A DNA stretch of 64,000 bases, from the NCBI GenBank assembly GCA_963978545.1, contig OZ021722.1, forward strand, positions 37,651,365 through 37,715,364, in the 5' to 3' direction. Shown here piece after piece: positions 50,827 through 64,000 of the stretch. This stretch comes from Linyphia triangularis. Taxonomy: Eukaryota; Arthropoda; Arachnida; Araneae; Linyphiidae. The notes under the pieces were generated by a model. That model did not search any database. It had not been told where the DNA came from and saw only the letters and a program-made list of their open reading frames with translations. How positions within the stretch are numbered: position 1 is the first letter of the stretch; each line of letters starts with the position of its first letter. The position numbers and the translations under genes are program-made.

Positions 50827-51635
50827 GTTTGAAAATGCTAAGTTTTTTTTAGTGAATAAAAAATTCCAATTATATACCCGAATGTATAATGATAATTATT
50901 TTTAATTTCTACCATTTCCGATTTCACTAAGGTACATATTATCTTAATAGAAGATGAACTCTCCGGTTATGATGCAACTCTGTCAATTCGAGCTCCCGCT
51001 TCTCAAGATGATTTGTGAACCAATTTGAAAACTTTTCCTAATTCCGGTCGAAAAAACAAAATATACATATATAGTTTTTCGTGTCAATGAAAGGCATTAG
51101 AGCTTAGAATTTCTCACCAATCGTGACTTAAACAATGTTGAGGACGATTTAGTTTTACGATTCCACGATCAATAAAATGCCCGCTCATGAGTTGTTTTGC
51201 CTTAAGCTCATTTTATGACACTGTATTAAAGGCCCGCATGACCTCAATCGTAAGACATTACTACACTTATTAGTGGCTGTGTTATACTATTTCTGATATG
51301 CATATAGAGGCGTTAACGGAAATAGCTTTGTATTTCACCGCGGACCGAATTTTGTTCATTGTGCTGAAAGAAACAAAAGATCTATTGTATTATATGTTTA
51401 AGAATCTTTCTATGATTTTGTATGTTTGAAAATAAGCGTATAAAACAAAATTTTAACGATATGATGTTATTAAATGAGTTTGGTTTTCTTTTATAGAAAT
51501 TTTAATATTAGCTAAACGCTATGTAAATTTAATTAAGTGCTTTTCTTGTATTGCGATTAATATACAGGTTTAAATTGATTTTTGCTGTTTTATTATTCGT
51601 TTGCTAGATGTAAAAGTTATCAACGACAACAACCA
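49441..51635. other. AT-rich upstream DNA with long poly-T tracts
   Basis: Several poly-T runs of about 25-35 bases (49998-50033, 50559-50586, 50797-50823). The open frame at 50141-50329 (-) is anonymous. Confidence 0.45.
50506..50544. other. Perfect 10-bp stem-loop
   Basis: ATAACCTCCG (50506-50515) pairs perfectly with CGGAGGTTAT (50535-50544) around a 19-base loop. It is followed 15 bases later by a long T-run. Function unknown. Confidence 0.5.
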
Positions 51636-51637
51636 CA

Positions 51638-56044
<4,407 letters not shown>

Positions 56045-56047
56045 TAT

Positions 56048-56815
56048 TGTTATGAATTTCTGTATATTTGTAAATATTTCGTAGTATTAATGATGTAAAA
56101 AGGAAAATTTATGTACACTTCGCATGAGGCAGTGCAATAGTTCGTCTTTACTTTGCTTCCCTGCAGTGTGTCTATTAATGCTTGATAACGAGTTTTACAG
56201 AAATAACGCTGGGAAGCGAGTTTCACAAAGAGAAGGCCATTTAACATTAAGGTAATGGCAATATCGCCAAATTGGCGAGATAGATCCAAGTTGGCGACGG
56301 TTTTGGCGACTGACTTTTGTAGCCAAACTTGGCAACCATTTGGCGACATTTTCGTTCCTCATGTACATGTATAGGACTTTTCGACTACGATCTGGGAGGT
56401 CCTCCAAATTTCTATCTCTAGAAGATTCACGAAGTATTGACTCCTATATAAGGCCGGCCATGAGTGGAGTTAGTTAGTTAGTGGAGTTACTGACTGATGG
56501 GAATTACTGAGTTGACTGGAATTACTGAGTTGAGATACTGAGTTAGCTGTCTCTCAGTGAACTGTCTCTCAGTGAGCATTCAGAGTAGTTCTAAAGCGAA
56601 CTGTATTGCATTGTCTTTTGCGGCGATTTGTAGCAGTTGTGAAGTTTTTTTTTAACTGCTGTTTGAGCTCTATTGTTGTGTAAAGAGCTGTATTGAGTCT
56701 TCTAGAACGAGAAGTTCAGGTTTTGTAAAAGTATCTGTGAAGAGTATATCGGAATAAATTTCTTCAAGTTTTGATCTGCTTTGGCTTCAAATCTTTCGAA
56801 CATGTCCACGCAACA
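56048..56815 (+). mobile_element. Solo LTR of a retrotransposon, 768 bp
   Basis: Starts TGTTATGAATTTCTG and ends CGCAACA, giving the TG...CA ends with TGTT/AACA inversion. It is flanked by ATAT on both sides (56044-56047 and 56816-56819), a 4-bp target duplication. Inside are a TATA box TATATAAG (56445-56452), a GC-rich start region, diverged repeats of a TTACTGAGTTGA-like word, and a polyadenylation signal AATAAA (56753-56758), in the U3-R-U5 order expected. No internal region or second LTR lies alongside, so it is a recombination remnant. A Gypsy- or Pao-type origin is likely but not resolved. Confidence 0.75.
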
Positions 56816-58182
56816 ATATATATATATATGTATAAATTTGCATGTGAGAGAAAAATGTACAAACAAAACATTCACTAGATATTGTATTACTCTCAATACA
56901 CTAATAGTTTTTATGTTAGTAAACGGTGGCGATGACAAATGGGTAGGGATAGGAAAATTATGCATATATATACGGGGAGGGGGTATGTGCCCCTCGATTT
57001 TTGAACTTTTGCGACGGCAAATTTTTCTGTCGTGAGGTTACAATTTTGTAGTTTGTCCTTTTTCAAACTTTTGGTAATTTTAGGTCCTCACTGAAAAGGC
57101 CACTGAAGCGTACTAGCATTAAAAAAAAAAAAAAATTGTTTAAAAACAATCAACAATCCACTACTTTCAATGGATTCCATTAATCTCCAGCATCCTCAGA
57201 TGGGCAGAAAATATTTGACAAGCATACTATTCGATAGCAAATGAGCGAAGACTAGTCCATAAACACCCAAAGATAAATTACGGGCACAAAGGAATAGAGT
57301 GTAATCAACCAATCAAAACAGTTTGTATTGGTCATTCCAACATATTTCTTGCGACATTTTGGATCTTGCCGTCCATCTAAACTGGTTTACGATGAAACAG
57401 ATCGTTCCAATTAATGTCCAAAATGGCTATTTTTGTCTTTCTCATTTCACCCCATGGGAACTGCAGGCTCTTTTCCCTTGTGTCTCGCTAAGACACGCTA
57501 ATGCCCATATACGAAGTAGGATTTCCGAAATTGGACAAGTTTCACTTGGCATCTAAATGAATGTTTGGATAATAAATCAAATACTTTGTACAACTTCTTT
57601 CACAACACATCAATCTCTAAATAAGTCATGAATATGATCTATTAAAGAGTAAACACCAATGTTTTGCGTATAAAACAATGTTGATTAAAGAAAAGTTGTT
57701 CTACGTTAGAATTAGATATTAGTTGTTTACCGTTTCTTCAAATCTAGTTACACAAGCATATGAATTCGGGCTATAGTTTCATCATTGTTATACTCATAAT
57801 ATAACAAATATAAGCGACTGCAAGTGCAACGCAAATATTTAAAGAGAATTTAATTATAAACAAAATGTAAATCGGAAACAACTCAGCAGAATATAACTAA
57901 GTTCATTTATCTTTCCAATGACGGTTTTATCTCAACTAAGTTAGAATACTATTTTAGCATGAAGTTCATTACTAATAATCTAAGATTATTTGTCTTTTGC
58001 TGGATGATATTATATGTCGTGATACAACAATTTACTCTTCAGTTACATTCAGAATAGTTAATTTATCGTTAACATATTATGATAGTTTAACAGTTTAACT
58101 ACAATAAATGTCACAATGGCATTTCATTGAATTAAGTACTTTGAACTAAACATTAAAGCTGCAAAGGCAAAAAATTAAATAA
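56816..58182. other. AT-rich DNA, nothing recognised
   Basis: A 77-codon frame at 57323-57556 lies in a slightly GC-richer stretch but shows no family motif. Confidence 0.4.
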
Positions 58183-58335
58183 TCACATTTATCAATTGCC
58201 ACCATCTATAGACTTAGCGATTTCACACCATATAAATTACTTGTTAGAGGAGGATTATATAAAAATGATGAATCCAACTCTGATGTGGACGTAACGTTTT
58301 CCAGTGGCGATAAAATGTTGCTACTTGGTAATTAA
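58183..58335 (+). pseudogene. Possible decayed coding fragment, unrecognised
   Basis: A 50-codon open stretch between stops reads in part RLSDFTPYKLLVRGGLYKND and then SDVDVTFSSGDKMLLLG, which looks like real protein. The SDV-VTFSSGDK portion recalls the start of a BTB/POZ fold, but this is a weak impression. Further protein-like pieces follow in other frames downstream (YALLYRDIDKYVPTLFFKK near 58350-58410; LSNGVKIVSNKPVVEKLNLE near 58590-58650), as expected for a frame-disrupted pseudogene. Not confirmed. Confidence 0.22.
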
Positions 58336-60444
58336 AAAAACTCCACATCTATATGCTCTTTTATATCGAGATATTGACAAATATGTCCCCACTTTGTTTT
58401 TCAAGAAATAAGATTTTGTGCAAAACAAATTTACACCTTCACTGTGTTAATCCTTACCAAGCCAGTTTTTAGTATTAAAATATAGAAAGTACAACATTGA
58501 TTCTTCTAAATTCAATCTTTCTTTTACATCTGTTCTTTAAAAATAAAAGAAAAATTACCACTTTTACCTATCGTTCTGAAATTGAAACTTTCTAATGGAG
58601 TAAAAATTGTGAGCAATAAACCAGTTGTCGAGAAGTTAAATTTAGAACAAAAAGTAAAACTCTATAGACTTACGTGATTACTTAAAGGCGACTGGCAAAA
58701 AATTTAAAGATCACCAAGCCAAAAGGAATTAAAAATACAGGAGTAAGTTTAATTTATTTTTTAATAAAAAGAAAGTAATAAATCAAGAATAAAACTTTTG
58801 TTTCCATTGTGAACAGTGTATAATTTTGCTGGTTAAATATGCATTTGAATTTAATTCATATGTGGACTTTTGTTTTAGACTAAAAGTAAAAAATTAATAT
58901 ATTTTGGAAAAATATTTGTATATTTTCTTTGATAACTCAATTTTTTAATAAAGGGTAAAAAACTGACACCGTATTAAGGACTTGGCTGCTTTAGAGTACA
59001 GGTCAAAATTGAAACCTGAACTATAAAGGAATAAAAAAGTTACAAAATTAAAAAATTTATACTCGTACTTGGAGAAGAAAATTTTAATTGAGCTACTTAT
59101 TTGTAGATTTTTATGCCTTTTTGATCGTTCATGCGATAATATGGATCTATAATGACATGCTGTGGTAACTTAAACCTTCGAAACACAGTAAAGAAGGATC
59201 TCCGCAACTCGAGCCCTCGCAGCTAGTAAGTATGAATATATAATGACGTGACAGCTTATCTCTTGGCGTGTGTAATTGCATATGTCATGTGGTTTCGCAT
59301 ATGTCATGTGGTTTGGTGATAGTTTACAGAATCCTAACTAAGTAGAACAGCAAATTTTTGTATGATTTGATAAATTATTACCGTCAGTCACTTTTGCGCG
59401 TAATAAATTAAATTTTATAAATTTAATATATTTTAATGGTAAATACATTTTATAAATTTAAAGGTAAATAACTTTTTTAAATTTGAATCGATGTAGTTAA
59501 AAATACCAGAATTTTACGTTTTTTTTTTTTTGCTTTTTTAACATATTTTTTTAAAGTTCATTATTTGCATTTGTTGTTAAGAAATGAAAGTTTTGTAAAA
59601 GAAAGGATAAAGGACATTTATCTTAAAGCTTCCTCTACTCTCTTCCTTATCAAGAGACCCTATTTAAAATCTGGAACTGGCGTATCATAAAAAGTTTTTT
59701 TTTTTTTTTACTTCTTATAAAATTAATTTTTACTTTTAAAAAATAATAATTTTACGACACTATTGTGAAGTGACGACTATTGTGTGAAAAAAGAGTCAAA
59801 AGTGGAAGGGTCATTTTGCAAAATATTGACTATATTTCCTACAAAAGTAAAGTGCAGTAAATTGAGGGAGGACCTGACCCCTACCTGCCCACCAAATCGC
59901 TACCACTGCAACTGTAGCATTGATATTTCTATTTCAACAATAATACTGGGGTAAGAAAGTGCATAGTTACTATTTGCGTCATATTAATCGATTTTTAAAA
60001 ATTACCATCCATTTTTATTGCTTTAAAAAAAAAAACGATTTTGAAGAATATTGAATTTGAAGAATATTGAATTGAAAAGAAATTTTGAAGAATTTTGAAG
60101 AAGAACCTCTTTTGAAGAATAATATTAGTTGAATTATATAATTGAGTGGGAAATAATTTTAATTAGAAAAGTGCAAAAACTAAGGGTGTGGAACATCGCG
60201 CATCTTTCAATTATACTCTAATGTTGGTCATTGTTATAAAATTTGTGGTGTTATTTACCGTTTTCATATTTTCAATAAAATGGCCAACTTCGCGATATTT
60301 TTGGTGATAATTTTTACATAAGGAAAAAAAAAAAAAAAACCCTACGCCAAGATGGCAAAATTACATTGTTCTTTCTTGTATGTGAAACGGAGAAAATCAA
60401 TCGTTGATGGGTAATGCTCAAGGACACAGAGCTCTGTGTTAAGG
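58336..60444. other. AT-rich DNA, nothing firm
   Basis: Contains possible remains of the coding fragment above up to about 58680. At about 59206-59230, CTCGAGCCCTCGCAGCTAGT looks like an isolated Helitron 3' end (short hairpin plus CTAGT) with no identified 5' partner. Several poly-T/A runs. Confidence 0.35.
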
Positions 60445-60723
60445 GCACTCGTTTTTCAACTTTTTTCGCATTTCTACGGGAGATTTGAAGGTGGGGAAGG
60501 TTAGAACACCTTAAGAGGCACAGAGGTTTTAGTCAAAATCATTACAGCTGTTTTTTAGTAAACAATTTTTCTAGACCACTTTTTTGAAATGGGGATGTTC
60601 CAAAATGTGGAGAGAAAAAAAAGAAAGGAAAAAAAATCGTTTTTATGGTTTTTTAATTTTTTTTATTGAATGCTATACTTTCATTACCCTATGTAAACGT
60701 ATGAGTAATTGAAAGTAATAAAT
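60445..60723 (-). repeat. Dispersed repeat family A, minus-strand copy
   Basis: On the minus strand it contains GGGTAATGAAAGTATAGCAT, TTTTGGAACATCCCCATTTC, AAAAGTGGTCTAGAAAAA and AAAACAGCTGTAATGATTTT. It parallels 21960-22270 with a central deletion. A perfect 11-bp stem TAATGACACAC/GTGTGTCATTA (60730-60756) sits at its edge. Confidence 0.6.
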
Positions 60724-60756
60724 TAATCGTAATGACACACTTTTGGTGTGTCATTA

Positions 60757-61794
60757 GGTGAATTCTTAATATTCTGATTTTTTTTGATTTTTTTAAAAAA
60801 TTTTTTTATTAAAGACTATATTGATACAAAACCTTTTCTTAGTTGAATCGTTACATGAAAATTAATAAATGGATTTTGATCTTCAAAGATAAGTCTATAT
60901 TTGTCCATAACAGGAACCATTCTTCAATATATTATCTAGATTTTATATAAATAACTATTTGATCAATCTTCATAGATTTTGGATGATGTTATTTTAGTTT
61001 CTTGCCCATTGAAGTATAACTTAATTGAGAATAAATGGAATAGAATTTAATTATAATGTCGCATGCCCCCAAAAATTTTTAGATGTGAGTTAATCGTTGG
61101 AATATCAATAAGCAATTGAAAACAAATAAATTCAGTACTTATTGTAAGAGTAGGGGGATAGGAAGCGGAATATATTGCTATGACTTTCTAAAACACTTAT
61201 ACCAAGGTTTTGATTTTAGAAATATGTTGCCATTACAATAAAAGTTTTGGTGTGTTTGAGAAATCGCCTCTAATTGTAGGACTGTGTTAAAGAACGATGA
61301 AATATGTTTAAGAAGTACACTTTTTCCTACAAAGGTTTTGAATTATAGTTTTGTGCTTATTGTGGAGCTTTGTCAGCAATGAAAATGTTCAGTGTTTTAT
61401 TAAATATTTTTAATTTAAAAATCTATAAAATTAATTAACCTGTACAATAGAGGTAATAGTAGCACATTTCCATTTTTGATAGATCATAAACATAAAATTC
61501 GTTTCGCATTTGTTTTTCTTCCCATCATATTACTTGGGCAATAAATATATTCAACTAAAAAAATACTTGAAATTTAAAATTTAATTTATAATGACACAAA
61601 AGTAAAGAATTTAAAGTTATTATTATATAAAATAAGCGCTTTGTTTCTCATAAAAACTATAAAATTAGAAAATAAAATATTTAAAGAATAAACACAAGCG
61701 CCTTCTTATCTTCAAAAACTTACTTCAATTCCACACAAAAAAAAAAAAAAAATCAAGTTTGATTTAAAAGTAAAGCTTGTGAACTTCGACTTAT
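60757..61794. other. AT-rich DNA, nothing recognised
   Basis: No supported feature. Confidence 0.45.
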
Positions 61795-61807
61795 GTCATA
61801 CTTCTGG

Positions 61808-61988
61808 TTGGTTGGTTGTTTTCAGATTATCTGGCGTCGTCAGCAACACGAGGGCTATAATGCGCCGAAACATTCGTCATTAGACAAGCCAACATACATT
61901 TACAAACACCCATGCCTAACACGGGACTCGAACCCGCAACCTCGCGGTCTAGAAGCTAGCACGCTAACCACTATACCGTTTGGTCGGC
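61808..61988 (-). mobile_element. tRNA-derived SINE with perfect target duplication
   Basis: On the minus strand it begins GCCGACCAAACGGTATAGTG, with an A-box region (TATAGTGGTTAGCGTGC, 61975-61959) and a B-box (GGGTTCGAGTCCC, 61935-61923), then TTAGGCATGGGTGTTTG as in the other SINEs. It ends in AACCAACCAACC. The 13-bp repeat GTCATACTTCTGG flanks both sides exactly (61795-61807 and 61989-62001), so this is a recent insertion. The head is close to a tRNA, but the anticodon arm does not fold properly, and the continuation plus tail exclude a functional tRNA gene. Confidence 0.92.
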
Positions 61989-62001
61989 GTCATACTTCTG
62001 G

Positions 62002-62775
62002 AATATTAAAATTACTGCCAATGCAACACTTCACATCTTTTATTTTAATCAGAATTGATAAAATAAGACAGAATAAATATTTTATTAGATAGTCATATTA
62101 GTTTTTTCAAGAATGGTACTCCAAGAATTTGTTTCTAAATTCTACTTGCATATATATTTCGTATAAAAAGTTGCTACTTCAGTGTGTCTTTATAAGTTAT
62201 GCACTTCTTGGAAAGCAATTGCACTTGGTAATAACTTTATTCATTGCTTTACATACATATATAGTTTCTATTATACTATTTAGTCGTTTAAACATGTTCT
62301 TTACTTGAATTAAAGTTAAAACCAAATTTCGTGTTTAAAAGTCAAGGCAAGATAAGAGTGTTTTGGATTTGTATTTATTTTTGAATCGACCACTTACAAA
62401 TTTCAGCTTTCAGTAAAGTGATAGGCTAATTGTAACGAGAGTGTCTCGTTGGACGTGTCAAATTGCTTGATAAGCTTGTATTCAAAGTTTCTCCTATGTA
62501 AAATATAGGAGAAATTATATTTTCGTAAACAGCCCCGAATTCTCAACTGGTAAATCTTGGAAGTTGCACATTATACGTCTATGTTAATAGAACTTGCTCT
62601 TCAGCATAGATTCAATTAGGTTTTTTTTAACACGCTTCTATTAGTTTCACCTGTATGTTTGCTTGTAACCGACTCTTTTGGGCTCGATTTTGCCCTACTT
62701 TGAGCGATCAGATTTGATTCAAACTTTACACACTTGTCAAAGACCGATGACAATACAATAATTCAATAAGTTTGT
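62002..62775. other. AT-rich DNA, nothing recognised
   Basis: No supported feature. Confidence 0.45.
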
Positions 62776-62779
62776 CGCT

Positions 62780-62900
62780 TTATCACAAGGATTAGCTCGT
62801 GTTGCCCTTGCGCCGTTTAATTCCAACCAACCAAACTTCTTCGGAATCGAACCCTGGTGTTCTGTGCCATGTACTACTGCGTGTACTAAGACATACACGT
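62780..62900 (-). mobile_element. Degenerate tRNA-derived SINE
   Basis: On the minus strand a B-box GGGTTCGATTCC (62854-62843) is followed by GGTTGGTTGGAATTAAACGG and GCAAGGGCAACACGAGC. The A-box is not convincing and the ends are unclear. The 3' segment resembles 41688-41738. Confidence 0.5.
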
Positions 62901-63080
62901 GACTTAAATTTGAGACAAGCATGTGACTATTGGCAGGAACAACTGGAGAGTTTTGTACACTTAACTAAAAAAATTTATAGTTTACAGAAAAAATAATTAA
63001 TAGTTTAAAAAGCTAAAAAACACGCTTTAATAGAAAACCAAACTAAAAAGTAGAAAATAATTAATAGTTTAAAAAAAGTA

Positions 63081-63447
63081 GAAAATAATTAATAGTTTAA
63101 AAAACTAAAAAACACTCTTTAATAGAAAAGTGAACTAAAAAGTAGAAAATTATTTTAAATAAGTTTGAAATAAGAATAGAGTGATTAACAAGAAATATCT
63201 ATTTTATCGTAAAAAAGCGTGGGGTGCTTGATGTCAATTGTTGTAAATATTTAATGACAGATATTGGTAAAAGTAGAGCCATTATGAAAATATCTTAAAA
63301 AGCGCCCAACGCTTTTATACGATAAAATAAATATTTCTTGTTAATCACTCTATTCTTATTTCAAACTTATTTAAAATTATTTTCTACTTTTTAGTTCACT
63401 CTTCTATTAAAGCGTGTTTTTTAGTTTTTTAAACTATTAATTATTTC
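63081..63447. repeat. Foldback element, arms about 150 bases
   Basis: The left arm (63081-63229) and right arm (63300-63447) are reverse complements at about 95%: GAAAATAATTAATAGTTTAA at the outer left, and TTAAACTATTAATTATTTC at the outer right. They share an inner GAATAGAGTGATTAACAAGA word. The outer 25 bases of the left arm recur at about 62994 and 63055, giving a partial tandem duplication of one end. The spacer is about 70 bases and non-coding. Confidence 0.88.
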
Positions 63448-64000
63448 TCTAAATATTTGAATAAATTCACTGCTATCAAACAATTAATGCTCTATTTTAA
63501 TTATACTTTTTATATTCAGAAAATCATTTAGATTGCTTTACATTTCTGAATGTTAACTAGATTAAAACAATACGAATAGCATCAATCAGAATGTTAAAAT
63601 TAAAACAGCCATGTATCATTTGGTGGAATGAGCATGTATATTTGACAATATTTGCTTATTTAGTAACTATTAAAACATAGTACATGCCTTGGACAATGAA
63701 TTGGACTGGTTATCTATAATCATAATTTTTAACTTTGAATTATTTGTTTCATGATAATGTCCCTCAATATACCATTTCAGGTAATGTAACACATTAATGC
63801 TCAAGCAAGACTTAACATGCGCAATTCTGTCTAATATGCATGGTGAGATCTGATGTCTTGTTTGAATATTACCAATTTACGAAACCACAACCTGTTCAGA
63901 TTTGTCATGGTACTCATTACTTCGAAGTAATTTGTGAGTTCGACAGCGGGCAATGCTCCCTGTGTTACTGTAATAAAGACATAAACATATACTGCTAATT
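63448..64000. other. AT-rich DNA, nothing recognised
   Basis: No supported feature. Confidence 0.45.

Noticed and set aside
61920..61990. Functional tRNA gene from the A/B box pair
   Set aside because: The anticodon arm does not fold, and the sequence continues into a SINE body with tail and target duplications.

Overview
This is an AT-rich, intron- and repeat-dominated piece of a eukaryotic nuclear genome. It has no prokaryotic gene organisation: the only long open frames are translated microsatellites. The single confidently recognised host gene is a neuropeptide F (NPF) precursor. Together with the transposon content (tRNA-derived SINEs, Tc1/mariner, Helitrons, palindromic MITEs, a solo LTR) this points to an arthropod. 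A chelicerate such as a spider is my best guess, but that placement is inference.

The gene. The first coding exon of NPF is on the minus strand at 49130-48958. It encodes a clean signal peptide and a mature peptide ending ...YYSQIARPR, and it stops at a splice donor inside the Arg codon, the intron position typical of the NPY/NPF family. The next exon must supply Phe-Gly and a basic residue. Reading by eye I found no convincing acceptor for it between position 1 and 48957. Most of the left three quarters of the window is therefore probably one very long NPF intron, and the sequence right of about 49.3 kb is upstream of the gene. The proximal upstream region (about 49.26-49.44 kb) is GC-richer and carries TATA-, CCAAT- and kappaB-like motifs.

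Layout. 0-4 kb: a palindromic MITE, a small GC-rich structured patch, and a ~152-bp tandem-repeat family. 4-12 kb: mostly plain AT-rich DNA with a foldback element (7.3-7.6 kb), a 32-bp tandem repeat (10.8 kb) and a CpG-rich island (11.8-12.2 kb) that may be a promoter or first exon of an unrecognised gene. 17.4 kb: long (TA)n. 19.4-22.3 kb: two direct copies of a dispersed repeat (family A, also at 2.0, 44.6 and 60.6 kb). 25.6-26.7 kb: the ~152-bp family again, a SINE and a degenerate DNA element. 29.3-30.8 kb: a Helitron holding a nested Harbinger-like MITE. 33.4-34.9 kb: a complete but dead Tc1-type transposon. 36.2-37.6 kb: a minus-strand Helitron with an internal 7-unit array. 39.05-39.42 kb: a SINE whose tail has expanded into about 49 AACC units, bounded by target-site duplications. 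42.2-42.7 kb: a long foldback. 45.6-46.0 kb: a short Helitron. 48.9-49.4 kb: NPF exon and promoter. 54.6-56.8 kb: a third related Helitron with a solo LTR inserted at its end. 61.8-62.9 kb: two SINE-type elements. 63.1-63.45 kb: another foldback.

Apart from NPF, nothing here forms a pathway. The rest is mobile-element history layered inside and upstream of one neuropeptide gene.
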